A stretch of 64,000 nt of DNA from Gonocerus acuteangulatus. Its lineage: Eukaryota; Arthropoda; Insecta; Hemiptera; Coreidae. Each line of letters starts with the position of its first letter. Positions within the stretch are counted from its first letter, which is position 1. Location of the stretch: the NCBI GenBank assembly GCA_946811695.1, contig OX328128.1:81904243-81968242 (forward strand), written 5' to 3'. The notes beneath the pieces are model-generated. The model was given only the letters and a program-made list of their open reading frames with translations, was not told the DNA's origin and ran no database searches. The position numbers were made by a program, and so were the translations under genes. Below, one piece after another: positions 1 to 10,639 of the stretch.

Positions 1-281
1 AAGAGCTAAAAAAAAAAAAAAAAAAAAAAGTCATGTAACGTATGAGCACATTATCCAGCAAAGCAGGAACCACTGTAGTAGATATTTCTCTTTTAACTGA
101 ATAAAGTTGTATCATTTCTATAAACAATAAAAGATTTAACCTACGATTGAATGGATGAATGAATATAGCCTTTATTTACAGAATAGTCTTAATAATTAAT
201 AATTTAAATAAATACAATTAGTTAATAAATAAATAATTTTGGTTTTCAATAAATAAATAAAAATATAAAACTTCTGTTTTA
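1..281. other. AT-rich leader with no gene
   Basis: Very AT-rich sequence with an A-run near 9-29 and short TAAATAAA-type repeats around 220-265. The stretch from about 150 (GAATGGATGAATGAAT) looks like the decayed tail of a retroelement but cannot be classified. No coding signal. Confidence 0.5.
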
Positions 282-523
282 GGTTTATTTACATATTTGA
301 AGTGACTGTAGGGCCCCCCAGGGTTTATTTACATATCTGAAGTGACTGTAGGGCCCCAAGGGTTTATTTACATATCTGAAGTGACTGTAGGGCCCCCCAG
401 GGTTTATTTACATATCTGAAGTGACTGTAGGGCCCCCCAGGGTTTATTTACATATCTGAAGTGAATGTAGGGCCCCCAGGGTTTATTTACATATCTGAAG
501 TGACTGTAGGGCCCCCCCAGGGT
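282..523. repeat. 40-bp minisatellite, about six units
   Basis: Six consecutive copies of a unit of about 40 bp that begins GGTTTATTTACATAT, continues TGAAGTGACTGTAGG and ends in GGGCCC plus a variable C-run. Units differ mostly in the C-run length and in isolated substitutions (GACTG or GAATG), as expected of replication slippage. No coding content. Confidence 0.9.
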
Positions 524-547
524 TCTGGGGTAATAGTCTGACTTCCC

Positions 548-700
548 ACGGGGACTAGTCCTGTCGGGAAGTGGAGTCCGCTCTGTCTTCCTTTCCCTTC
601 TTCCAAATCTCCTTCCATCTGGTCCTGTCCCTAGCGTACCTCATCCACTCGACACCTGCCTTGTTCCTCATTAAATCGGCCCATCTCTTCTGTTGCCTAC
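548..700 (-). pseudogene. 3' end of an RTE-like LINE reverse transcriptase ORF (fragment)
   Basis: Read on the minus strand, this encodes the extreme C-terminus of an RTE/BovB-type endonuclease-reverse transcriptase ORF. It carries RQQKRWADLMRN followed by GVEWMRYARDRTRWKEIW and stops soon after. The family pattern is a basic G-R-P-x-x-R-W-x-D-D stretch followed by W-x-x-x-A-x-D-R-x-x-W, and both are recognisable here. Only about 50 residues remain, without catalytic motifs, so it is non-functional. It abuts a plus-strand fragment of the same ORF tail at about 700, sharing the 22-bp string GGCAACAGAAGAGATGGGCC plus two bases, which makes an inverted junction. Family assignment is by motif recognition only. 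Confidence 0.6.
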
Positions 701-702
701 AG

Positions 703-893
703 CAACACAAGAGGACAACAGACAGCACAGGACGTCCTACAGCATGCAACAAGGATCAAGTGGGCCTGGGCAGGGGATGTTGCTCGGCAGGATAATGACA
801 GGTGGGCAAAGCAGGCCACTGAGTGGATCCCATACGGACAGAAAAGAGGAAGAGGAAGGCAACAGAAGAGATGGGCCGATAACCTACGATTAA
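703..893 (+). pseudogene. RTE-like LINE C-terminal fragment, plus strand
   Basis: The plus-strand frame reads HATRIKWAWAGDVARQD, then DRWAKQATEWIPYG, then KRGRGRQQKRWADNL. This matches the C-terminal signature of arthropod RTE/BovB-like ORFs (K-W-x-W-A-G-H-V-A-R, then R-W, then E-W-x-P, then a basic tract before R-W-x-D-D). It continues where the inverted fragment at 548-700 begins, so one LINE end appears broken and partly inverted. It is truncated at both ends. Confidence 0.6.
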
Positions 894-1253
894 ATAGGGT
901 TTAATTTTAAAACGTTTATGCTCGTTTTAAATGTTGTATAGTTATATATCATTCACATCATTGGCTAGTTTTTACTAAGAAAAAAAATTCTGGCCGAAGG
1001 CACAATATTTGCTGATTATTTCTCAGTTACTGTTGTCACACATTTGGCGGAGAACGACATAGTTGGAGTACTGTGGGTGGGCACTATGGGCCCATTTACT
1101 CTTCGATTAGTGCGAGTGCGTGTCCATAGTGCAGGTGTTTAGTGATTAGTACAGAACACGTGTGGACCGTAATAGTTTAGTGCAAGTGATTACCAAAAAG
1201 TGAATAGAAGCACGTTCTATTTTTCTCTTTTGTAGCCTCCACTAAATATACTC

Positions 1254-1257
<4 letters not shown>
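894..1257. other. Unassigned unique-looking sequence
   Basis: No ORF, repeat or RNA recognised. Base composition is slightly more balanced between 1030 and 1200 than in the flanks. Confidence 0.4.
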
Positions 1258-1317
<60 letters not shown>

Positions 1318-1379
1318 GTGTATGTATGTATATGTGTATGTATATATATATATATACATACACATATACATACATACAC

Positions 1380-1427
<48 letters not shown>

Positions 1428-1446
1428 GTGTATGTATGTATATGTG

Positions 1447-1487
<41 letters not shown>
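1258..1487. repeat. Compound TA/TATG microsatellite with palindromic blocks
   Basis: Pure TA tracts alternate with GTATGTATATGTG-type blocks and, in the middle, the complementary CATACACATATAC block, so the array is partly self-complementary. Tyrosine/isoleucine-rich reading frames through it are artefacts of the repeat. Confidence 0.95.
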
Positions 1488-1490
<3 letters not shown>

Positions 1491-1682
1491 AAAAAGTCAA
1501 AAACAGAGAAACATTATACGTGGAACAGGGTGCGTAATACATTTGGTAAGTGTGGACTGTAACTAGAAATAGGAGCTTAAATTAGAGGTAGATCAAAGCT
1601 TGTTTAAGACTGAAATAGGTAACATGGATACAGATATAAAATTAATAAGTACAAGATGAAAATAGGCTACTTTACATTTCAA

Positions 1683-1802
1683 ACCGAAACGTCGGCAAAC
1701 ATTAAAACTCATTTTACTATATAAAAAATGTAGTTTTATTAAGATACCACGACCGAACCTTGAAATATTCTACCTTCGCATCACCAACGGTGAACGATCT
1801 CC
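1683..1802 (+). repeat. Penelope-like terminal fragment (CCGAAACGTCGGC family)
   Basis: Begins ACCGAAACGTCGGCAA and ends AACGATCTCCTCTCAA. Both ends match the element copies at 53783-54138 (plus strand) and 33641-33790 (reverse complement). The hammerhead stem II and CUGAUGA box expected upstream of GAAAC are missing, so this is a truncated copy. Assignment to Penelope-like elements rests on the shared hammerhead-bearing sequence in the better-preserved copies. Confidence 0.5.
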
Positions 1803-1903
1803 TCTCAAAAATTATAAATAAAGATGGAATGGTTGGGATTCGGCTAAAGAAACCTATGATATATAAATATGATTTTTGTTAAAAAAAAATCTATATTTTG
1901 GAC

Positions 1904-1934
1904 ATTTCGGCTACTCATTGGTAGCCTTCGTCAG
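1904..1934 (-). ncRNA. Hammerhead ribozyme core, left palindrome arm
   Basis: On the minus strand: CTGACGA, then stem II GGCTAC/GTAGCC closing the loop CAATGA, then GAAA followed by TGTC. This satisfies the conserved CUGANGA...GAAA core of hammerhead ribozymes. Stem III differs from the sister copies (GAAATGTC instead of GAAACGTC), so cleavage activity is doubtful. Stem I was not resolved. Confidence 0.55.
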
Positions 1935-2060
1935 CTATGGAAATGCCTGGAGGCACAGGAAGACCAATGTTGACAGTTAAGTAACCATTGTGGACCCACT
2001 TCCACAATGGTTACTTAACTGTCAACATTGGTCTTCCTCTGCCTCCAGGCATTTCCATAG

Positions 2061-2094
2061 CTGACGAAGGCTATCAATGAGTAGCCGAAACGTC
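2061..2094 (+). ncRNA. Hammerhead ribozyme core, right palindrome arm
   Basis: CTGACGA is followed by stem II GGCTAT/GTAGCC (one G-U wobble, loop CAATGA) and then GAAACGTC. The core CUGANGA - stem II - GAAA is complete. ACGT after the core is self-complementary, as in short-stem-III hammerheads of Penelope-like elements. A full three-stem fold was not demonstrated. Confidence 0.6.
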
Positions 2095-2205
2095 CAAAAT
2101 ATAGATTTTTTTAACAAAAATCATATTGAGGTTTCATTAGCCGAATCTCAACCCAACCATTCCATCTTTACTTATCACCTCGACGGCTAACTATCTAATC
2201 ATCAT

Positions 2206-2509
2206 GAAAAATTATAAATATTTTGTCATTTGGAGCCTTATCAATTTTGTATTATTATTTAGTAGCACATGAGATCCGAACCCTCAAAGTGAAATTCTAA
2301 ACCCGACAAAATACAGCGTTCATTGCCAATATCTGGCAGATTCTTTCTTAATTTTTTTCCCCTTAAATTAGATCATCTCCCTTAGAAGGTAGCTTTCTTC
2401 CATTAATCATCCTTGGGGATCCAGCCGAGAAAAAAAAAATACTAAACTTAGCAGACAGCTCATCTACAGAGCGGTCCAATCCTCAAGTACAAGAAGCCCC
2501 AATCAAAAG
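2206..2509. other. Unassigned spacer
   Basis: AT-rich, with an A-run near 2431. No gene or repeat relation recognised. Confidence 0.4.
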
Positions 2510-3312
<803 letters not shown>

Positions 3313-3924
3313 CAAGAACTGCTGAGGGTAATATGCCGGCGATTCCTCGTAGACGTAGAATAATGGGCCAGGAACTCGGTGGAGAACAACCCGGCTCCAG
3401 AGAACTCGTTCCTGCTTATGAATTATGAGGTGAAGTTTCCTGCTATTCATGAGCGAGGCTGGCAGCCAGAACCACGCCCTGGTCCGAGAAGACCTTTCGT
3501 CCTTATGATGTCCTTGGTTATAAGTTAATCTATTTGGGCTCCGGAAGGACCATAGCTGTCTGGAAGTTGGGTTGTATGAACAAGAATGCTCTGCAGTGTC
3601 TCTTCCAGTTTTCAACAGTGTACATCCTTCAATACAAACATACTTCATAGCCAATTTTGTGGTGCAGTTTTACCATTTAAGTATGATATCCTTGGGCATG
3701 AGGTGTGAATACGCAAACCGTGGAATGGTCTATTCTAAGGCGGCAAATAATTACCACTTCTCAACTATAGAAAACATTTGTTTGGGTGTAAAACCCTTCA
3801 AACCCTTCGTTAGTCTGAAATTATTTCCTACATTCGCCCTTGATCCAAAGTAATAATAAATATAGTAATAATCTTGATCTTGAAGAATCTCTGACAAAAG
3901 TAGAATCTGCTGCTCCCCGACTTA
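3313..3924. other. Unassigned sequence with short chance ORFs
   Basis: Frames of 90-140 codons exist on both strands, but none shows a recognisable motif or splice border, and they overlap each other. I treat them as chance. Confidence 0.35.
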
Positions 3925-4385
3925 AAAAAAATCCACTAAGCCTTCCCATTTCTACAGAATACAATGCAGTCCAAAATCCTTCGAAAAATATCCAATGCTC
4001 CTTACCACGTCTCCTAACCCTCCATAATGATTTCAATATCCCCCTTATCCAATCCCTGGCCAAATCAGTCTATCAGAAGTTCCATTCCAATCTCCACGGC
4101 CATCCAAATCCTTTGGTAAACTCTCTATCCTCCTTCCATAATCCTCAAAACCCTCATAGAAGAAGGCTGAAGCGGCGGTGGCCCAGAGACAATTTGTTAA
4201 CACAAACTGCCATCTACAACATGCCATCTGCAATGCTCAAAATTTATTGTTCCGGTGGGTTATGTAATTGAACATATTCCCACATCATGTCATACATTGT
4301 TAATTTTCAAAATCCAGCAAAATTACTGGAAATATGTATATCATATTGTTTTGTTTATCAATAAAGGAAATAAAAAATAAAATTC
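3925..4385 (+). pseudogene. 3' end of a Jockey-clade LINE (ORF2 C-terminus plus 3' UTR)
   Basis: Encodes the C-terminal thumb/tail of a Jockey-like reverse transcriptase. Recognisable pieces are LTLHNDFNIPLIQSLAKSVY, FHSNLHGHPNPLVNSL and RRLKRRWPRDNLL. It matches the LINE at 62389-64000 almost residue for residue, so both belong to one family. A 3' UTR with CCAGCAAAATTACTGGAAAT follows and ends in an A-rich tail. The same UTR appears reversed at 53246-53411. It is truncated 5' near AAATCCACTAAGCCTTCC and is not functional. Confidence 0.8.
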
Positions 4386-4599
4386 TTGTAACTACACCTT
4401 GTGAGTTGTAGTTTCTCTTTTATGACACCAAAAATGAAGTTGTAACTTACCTTTCCGAGAAAACCAAGTTACAACTACAGGGGTTAGTTGTAACTCCTCT
4501 TTAATCCCACTGAAGGTTTAATCATACCACGCATTGGATTTCAAACTTGAACCATACAATTGTTGTAGTTTTAACTTAGCTTATTATTTTCTCTAACTT

Positions 4600-4737
4600 C
4601 TAATACCAATAGACCGAGAGCTGGCAACGCACGTTTCATGAAGTGTTTTATGCATCTTGAAATTTTGCTAGAATGTACCTCTTGGATATATAAGAAGGTA
4701 TATATGTGTTTCCTGGACGTAAAAAAAAAAAAAAAAG
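4600..4737 (+). repeat. Solo end of the long-TIR element found at 12949-13683
   Basis: GAGAGCTGGCAACGCACG, TTTCATGAAGTGTTTTATGC and CTGGACGT repeat, in order, the terminal sequence of both arms of the 12.9-13.7 kb element. The second end is absent here. Confidence 0.6.
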
Positions 4738-4745
4738 GAATAGGT

Positions 4746-4862
4746 AATGAAAAAGTAAATAGGTACAATAATTGATTTTAATAGTAATTAGTAACATTAC
4801 TATTAAAATCAATTAATTAATTACTATTAAAATCAATTATTGTACCTATTTACTTTTTCATT
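4746..4862. repeat. Perfect 45-bp hairpin
   Basis: 4746-4790 and 4818-4862 are exact reverse complements (arm starts AATGAAAAAGTAAATAGG), with a 27-nt loop that itself holds part of the same TATTAAAATCAATT string. It is AT-rich and untranslatable. Confidence 0.85.
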
Positions 4863-4940
4863 CTACTCATTCTAAGAATTTAACACGATATGTTCTTTTA
4901 TAAGTTAATTGTATCTATAGTTCTGTTACCTATCACAATT

Positions 4941-5141
4941 TTGCCAACGGCCATAGCCACGTTGAATACACCGGTTCCCGTAGATCACCGAAGTTAAGCA
5001 ACGTCGGGCGTGGTCAGAACCTGAATGGGTGACCGACCACGTGCTGTTGGCATTAGAAAAGGGTGGCTACCTGTAGATAGCCCGGCGCTAATGGCCAAGT
5101 TGTAGATGCGCCGTTAAAAAAAAAATCAAATACAAATCAAA
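4941..5141 (+). mobile_element. 5S rRNA-derived SINE with 14-bp target duplication
   Basis: 4943-5053 is a nearly complete 5S rRNA sequence. It starts GCCAACGGCCATAGCCACG and ends CTGTTGGC, which pair to form the 5S terminal stem. The internal pol III promoter boxes are present (AAGTTAAGCAACGTCGGGC, then GAATGGGTGACC). A bridging segment follows, then the tail CGGCGCTAATGGCC...GATGCGCCG and an A-rich end. TACCTATCACAATT at 4927-4940 recurs exactly at 5142-5155, proving LINE-mediated retrotransposition. At 111 nt the 5S part is slightly shorter than a functional 5S gene (about 120 nt), so this is a SINE3-type element and not a 5S gene. Its tail is shared with the tRNA-derived SINEs of this window. 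Confidence 0.9.
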
Positions 5142-5206
5142 TACCTATCACAATTATAATTTTTTTTTTGTTTTTGTATTAATTTCTTTTTTTTTTGTCA
5201 TTTTAG

Positions 5207-5240
5207 CTGACGAAGGCTACCAATGAGTAGCCGAAACGTC
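5207..5240 (+). ncRNA. Hammerhead ribozyme core
   Basis: CTGACGA, then a perfect 6-bp stem II GGCTAC/GTAGCC with loop CAATGA, then GAAACGTC. All conserved core positions (CUGANGA and GAAA) are intact, making this the cleanest example of this stem-II family in the window. Stem I was not resolved by eye. Confidence 0.65.
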
Positions 5241-5351
5241 CGAAATATAGATTTTTTTAAAAACAAAATCATATTGAGGTTTATTTAGCCGAATCCCAAC
5301 CATTCCATCTTTACTTATCACCTCGACGGCTAACTATCTAATCATCATGGT
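5207..5351 (+). repeat. Solo Penelope-like terminal repeat
   Basis: Matches the right arm of the palindrome at 1821-2205: hammerhead core, then ATATAGATTTTTTTAA, TTAGCCGAATCCCAACC, ATTCCATCTTTACTTATC and CGACGGCTAACTATCTAATC. No partner arm is present. Confidence 0.6.
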
Positions 5352-5835
5352 TAAATATTCTTTGTTATTCAAGAAATAGTAGTAATCGTAAAAGCGATAT
5401 TGACATTTTGTCAGTGAGAATTGTTCAGGAAATAGTTAGTTTGGTCTAAAGCATAAACGGCCTTCAAACGATAGCAATGTAAATGTATGAAACATTAATA
5501 AAATTGCCTAATTTATTTTTTGTTTCAAAATAAAAAATGTTATAAAAGGCCATAATGAAAAGTCGTAATAATAACGAGCGATCTACAGAGAACCCGACGA
5601 GCGGCTATTCCCTACGACAATGAACACATAATCCATAAAAGGCCCAGCGGACCCTACAAAAAGCCTATGATGTTTTTTCGCTTGACAGCCCCGGAGCCCT
5701 TAACGCCATAGAAGGGGAAGTGGACTTTTTGCGGGAAGAGCCATTAGTGCACAATGGAGGGGTGTATGCTCGCATGACGGGGGTATCGACTTGATATGGG
5801 ATTCTGCCTTAGTAGATGCAGGTATATATATATAC
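5352..5835. other. Unassigned sequence
   Basis: No repeat relation or coding signal recognised. Confidence 0.35.
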
Positions 5836-5905
5836 CGTGGAACCTCACTTATACGAAACCTTCAGTTATACGAAGATTTTTTCGTTCCCCGGCGAAATAC
5901 CATTT
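5836..5905. repeat. Possible pogo/Tigger-like transposon end
   Basis: GTGGAACCTCACTTATACGA and CTTCAGTTATACGAAG resemble the repeated TTATACGAA pattern at the ends of pogo/Tigger Tc1-mariner elements. I did not find the opposite end. Confidence 0.3.
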
Positions 5906-6188
5906 AATCCTGTGAAATCGGTCTAGAAACTAACATGATTGAATGGCCAAGAATCGATGGCCATCGGATTGGATCGAATCGGGTCGGGTCGAGACCAATG
6001 TAGGCACCTCCATTGAGATGCATGTGTTTGTTTTTCTTCCGATAGTCGGTGGCTATTGGATCGGATCGGAACGGGTCCAGTGTAGTCCCACCTTCTAACA
6101 GAGAGAAAGGTTAGGAAGTTAATGGTTCATAACCCAAGGACGTATATTGCGAAGCATAATAAGCCAAGCAATATTAAATTAAGTTTTA

Positions 6189-7577
6189 CATATGAGGAGC
6201 TTAGTATCAGAGTTGGACAACTCCATTTTTTTCAGTTTTGAGATTTTTTTCGATTCTTAAGTGGATTTTTATGCTGCATTCGATTTTACAACTGTTTTTC
6301 AATAAAAACGGACAGAAAATAGGTAAAATAGCGTTTATTTCAACCGTTCAGAATCAAAATATGGACAATTCCAACATAGTTTGGTTTCAAAAAATGACAA
6401 CTCCATCAGTAGCCAATGAGAAGCTTGCATTCATGCAATCTGCTCCCAACATGCACTGCAAATCCATCATGGCTGAATGTTTATAGTTACTTGTAATAAG
6501 TGCATTTGGCGATAATTCTTATTAATAACTAGCTGTTATCCGGCACACTGTGGTTCCGAATGCCGGATTTTGGGACAAAACCTCTAGGTACTTGAATCTT
6601 TCTGATTTAGGTATGATTTTTGAAGAATTTCTTTTGTGCTGAGTCGAGTGAGACCACCACCAATTCTATAGAATAATTATTTTATTAACAAACGGGCTTT
6701 ATATAACAACGACCGTGAAAAACAGCCGGCATTTAATTTAAAATATTCATACTTTACTCAAGTGGTAGAGCTATGTATCCTTCCAAATATATTTTCAAGA
6801 CCTCAGGTGAATAAATTAACAGCTAATGTGGTACTGGTAACTGTTCTCGACATATTCCTCTTTATTTAAATTTTCGCGTATAACAAATAAATATTGACAG
6901 TTTCACACTAGATATTAAATAGATCTCATCGTTAATGTTCAGTTATTTGCTATTAAAAACTTTTCAACAACTCTCTGCAGAAAATAATAATGGTTAACTC
7001 GTTTTTCATAAAATAATCGCATCGCTAATTGATAACTTTATTTTATTAGCTGTGCACAGGTATGGCTGAGTACGGCGCTGAAAATTATAGCACAGCCACT
7101 TCAATACATGTAGTTATAGGTAAAACTGTGCGAAGAGGATAGCTAAGTACCACTTTTTTTCTAAACTTAATAAAATAAGGATAATTTAGTTTCATTTCAG
7201 TTTTGTCAAACTGTATTTAAATAACATTTTTCATGTAATTTTTAACTATATAATTTTGATTTAATACATTAGACATAATTACATTATATTAAAACACCCT
7301 CGAGCATACCAAATACATATTTGTTTGGTTTCAAAAACAGACAACTCCTTGACTTGGTTTCAAACATGGACAACTCCACTATTTAAAGTGTAATTACGGC
7401 CTTAATACTTATATAATTTTGTAGAGCCTTTGAAATAATGTTTCTGAGGCCTATAAGAATAACACATAAAAAAATCAACATGATACTGACATCAATATAG
7501 TAGATATGGTTTTTTGCCTCTCCTGTAGAAAAATCAAAAGTGGAGTTGTCCAACTTTGATGCTAAGCTCTTCATATG
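6189..7577. mobile_element. 1.39-kb TIR element with TA duplication
   Basis: The ends are inverted repeats of about 37 bp: CATATGAGGAGCTTAGTATC... on the left and its complement, with three substitutions, at 7541-7577. TA dinucleotides flank both ends (6187-6188 and 7578-7579), as in Tc1/mariner-type insertions. Inside, the motif GACAACTCC recurs next to both termini and at several internal sites (around 6200, 6395, 7340, 7370), often within GGTTTCAAAAA...GACAACTCC. No transposase ORF is visible; the longest frame (6238-6486) overlaps these motifs and shows no family signature. Probably a non-autonomous derivative. Confidence 0.65.
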
Positions 7578-7700
7578 TACGTGATGTGATAAGTCCATCA
7601 ATGAAACGCCCTTTGAGGAGGAGAAGAATAGCTCGAAACTGGTTAGGGTTGGGAATAAAGTATATGAAGTGAGAGGAGTATTATTTATGACCTTTTGGCT

Positions 7701-7710
<10 letters not shown>

Positions 7711-7762
<52 letters not shown>
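7711..7762. repeat. TA microsatellite
   Basis: About 26 uninterrupted TA units. Confidence 0.95.
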
Positions 7763-7766
<4 letters not shown>

Positions 7767-7833
7767 ATAGTAGCTCTCTAAGTATGTGTTATATGCTTGA
7801 CAGTACTATCCCTAAGGAGGGGAATGAGAAGCA

Positions 7834-8062
7834 TGGGCGTATATAAGGGCGGGCTGAGGGGGCTGCAGCCCCCTCCCCCGTAATCGGTAAAAATGTTTCA
7901 TAAAAACCTTTGAAATAAATTAAATAAGACCAATTAGCTCAGAAAAAAATAATTTATTTTTGGGTGTAATAGCGTTTTAATTGGCTAACTATTTTATGTT
8001 CTGGATTGTTAGTATTCCATGCCCACTAGATACTCCTAGCCCCCCCCCCCAAAAAAAAAAAA
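7834..8062 (+). repeat. Dispersed repeat family D, copy 1
   Basis: GCATGGGCGTATATAAGG, GGCTGAGGGGGCTGCAGCCC, TTTTGGGTGTAATAGCG and a terminal C-run followed by A-run are shared in order with 11688-11950. The G-rich/C-rich GGGGGCTGCAGCCCCC centre is a palindrome. Class unknown and no coding capacity. Confidence 0.65.
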
Positions 8063-9053
8063 TGTCTTTATACGTTATTGCTGTGAGTCCTGTTTTACCA
8101 TGAAACAAGAGAAAGTCTAAGAAGCATCGCGGATATGAAGCAGGCCGTAGGGGTCACAATTAGTACAGTGTGGTGAAAGTGGTACAAGCGTAATATGTTT
8201 GTAACAATTTCACCACACAGTAGTATATTATACTAGTAGGATATCATGGAAGTATATATGAGGGGGGGGGTTCGTTAAAAAAACGAAAAATGTCTTCTTT
8301 ACATTTTACACTAAAATATTTAAAAAATTTTCCTACACCCCAAATGCCTAGGTGATCCCAGCGCACCCCCCCCCCCCATTTTTTTTTCTATATACGTTAG
8401 TGTAGGGTATTATCATATATCAAACTGATACCAATGGGTCCAACTTTGCCGAAAGAGTGCGAACAGACAACTATACACTTATACGTATATATGTCTGTTT
8501 GCTCTCAGACAAATATATAAGCAGTATAGGTTTGTAACAATTTCATCGCTTTGCACTATTGTGGTACCATTTTACGGTAGCGCTTCTGTGATGCAAAAAA
8601 CAGAAAACCTGACTTCCGAGTACCTACATCATTTTGGCGGCCAAGGAAAATTTAGAGGTAATACTTCAAGATGATATTTTTGAATTCAATGTTGTATTCT
8701 GCTTAATCATGCATCTAAAAGTAGTCAACAGCCTAACTCGTTCAAGCAACTACTACAGGGGTGTAAAAACACCGTACTTAGAATAGAGACCTGGAGATAG
8801 AAAGCTCTAAGACGCCCACACCACCACGTGCCAGAGACGGTGAGTCACCATTACCACGTGTGCCAGGAGGCCAGTATTCCCAATTAGTAAACAATACCCA
8901 CGTGGTATATATAGCTAAGGAACACACAGCTGTTCTATATCCCGCCTTCTTCAGCTTAGTCATATCTAGTCTTGTTGTCCCACATCTATGCGGAGGTATG
9001 CAAACTACTACACTAGTTTACAGTCCAGAAAATAGCTACCTACCATGGGCGTA
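8063..9053. other. Unassigned AT-rich sequence
   Basis: Contains runs of G (8264) and C (8368) and a weak 8821-8950 segment with higher GC. No convincing gene or element ends. Confidence 0.35.
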
Positions 9054-9200
9054 TATCTATATATATATATATAAATCTCGTGTCTGTCTGTTTGTCTGTA
9101 TGTCTGTTTGTTCTTTATACAAATCCACACCGTTTGACCGATTTGGACCAAACTTCGCACATATGTACGTCTTGATCCGGGAAATCTCGTAGGCTAGCTC
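9054..9200 (+). repeat. Microsatellite-associated dispersed repeat (family C)
   Basis: A TA tract is followed by GTCTGTCTGTTTGTCTG and then CCGTTTGACCGATTTGGACC and AACTTCGCACATATG. It shares wording (ATCCGGGAAAT/GATTCCCG..., CAAACAGAC) with 42735-43324, which suggests a second non-autonomous element class whose ends lie next to TA tracts. Confidence 0.4.
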
Positions 9201-9959
9201 AAAATCTTCTAGGATTCATAGTTTGGAAGTAACGAGTTCGAAACTGTCATATACAGAAGAGTTTATAGTCAGAAATCGGCATTTTCTTTCCAGTGTTGCC
9301 CCTCCTTCTAAGAAGAAGTGCAATACAAAACCTTTGTTTGTTTATCTAAATAGTAGGTTTATATTCTAAGAGTTTGGACAAATATCATATAAGATCATAT
9401 AATAAAATATCATATTTTTTAAGATTAATTTTCTTAATATCAGATCAGTTTTCTTCATATCAAATCAATTTTGATTTGATTGCCTAGGGCAACACTGCTC
9501 TTACCAGAATATAGACTAATATCGTATAAGTAAGTATATCATAAAAATTTTCTATAATATAATTAAGTGTTCATGTTTCTATTCAGAACTTTAATAGTTT
9601 CAATACTTTTGTTGAGAGGTAGTTTTTTATCTCTTTGGTAAAGGAAGGTTGCAATGTCGGTTATAGTATTCGGTTGAAGTAATCTCTCACTCGCTTTTCT
9701 GTTAAATGAATAAATGAATATGTTTGTACTGGTATTTGATGGAGAGGGTTTTAGTATGTGGAAAAACGCTTAACTATTTTTTGAAACTGATGAAGTGTGT
9801 AAAGGAATCAACAGCATAGTAAATAGTACATAGAAACTTCAGATTATGTTAAAAAAATAAAATTCAAACAACTGAAATGAAACATCAAGGTGACAGTTTT
9901 GGAGGTGCATTTAAGGCAGTAAAGAATCAGTTTATCTGGACATGTTATAAATTTATAAA

Positions 9960-10615
9960 ACTTGTATTGTAAAATGGACCGTGTCCCTTTGGAAAACAAT
10001 AAGAACAAGGCTAAAAGCATTTTGGAATTGTTTACACTGATGTGGACCTTTTTTAACTAAGAGTCTCAAAGGTGAAAAATATTTTGTTTCATTTATAGAT
10101 GATTATAGTAAGATTGCCCTCATGTTAATTTCTTCATAATTGTTCAGTATTGTTTATTGTTATTTAAGTGTTTAGTGATGAATTCCCTTTGTCGCGGTCT
10201 CACTGATGTATAAATAAATAAATAGTAAGATTGCTAGGATTTAAACTATTAAACCTAAAACAGAAGTTTTTCATTCCTTTGTTCAATAAGTAAATGAGGT
10301 TGAAAACTTAGGAAATAAGGGAATTGGTATTATGAGATGTGACATTGGTAAGGAATATTTAAATAGTAAGAATTATGACTACCAAAAAAAAAAAAAAAAA
10401 AAAAAAGGGTATCAAAATTAATTCCTGCCCCACATATGTTCATGAATTAAACGGTCTGATTTACTAGAACAATTATGAATATATCTCATTGCTTACTGGC
10501 AGAAGCTATTGTAGAAAAAAATGTTGGCCAGAAATGGTCTGTGCAGCAACTTATTTGAAAAATCTCTCTTTAGCTAACACCATTGAGAATAAAATACCCT
10601 ATGAAATCAAAAACT
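9960..10615 (+). pseudogene. Copia-type LTR retrotransposon integrase fragment
   Basis: Translated in pieces it gives KMDRVPLENN (GAG-pre-integrase region), FLTKSLKGEKYFVSFIDDYS (integrase catalytic entry, matching the family G-x-x-Y-F-x-x-F-I-D-D-Y-S), RCDIGKEYLNS (equivalent of R-S-D-N-G-G-E-Y) and KINSCPTYVHELNGLIY (equivalent of the H-E-L/N-G-V-A-E-R region), ending IPYEI. Stops and a 22-bp A-run at 10384 break the frame. About 80 bp between roughly 10130 and 10215 ending in repeated TAAA is a foreign insertion. The rest of the element (downstream of PYEI) lies inverted at 14250-14836. Confidence 0.75.
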
Positions 10616-10639
10616 TTGAGGTTGCTGGCAGAGAAGGAA

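Larger units (their letters stand above)
1821..2205. repeat. Palindromic Penelope-like terminal repeat pair
   Basis: A large imperfect palindrome. The left arm runs from AAAGATGGAATGGTTGGG through a hammerhead-like core to TGACAGTTAAGTAACC. After a short spacer near 1990-2010 the same sequence returns inverted, ending near AACCATTCCATCTTT at 2168. The remaining CTCGACGGCTAACTATC tail matches the solo copy at 5207-5351. Oppositely oriented pseudo-LTR copies are an established feature of Penelope-like retroelements. No reverse transcriptase remains between the arms. Confidence 0.6.

Noticed and set aside
1177..1562. Long Tyr/Ile-rich reading frames on both strands
   Set aside because: They are translations of the TA/TATG microsatellite; equally long frames exist in several frames of the same repeat.
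4943..5053. A functional 5S rRNA gene
   Set aside because: The sequence is fused to a SINE tail with A-run and flanked by a 14-bp target duplication, and the 5S part is a little short.
7605..7660. A further hammerhead core (GAGGAGGAGAAGAATAGC then TCGAAAC)
   Set aside because: Only GAAAC is clear; the CUGANGA box is mutated and stem II pairs weakly.
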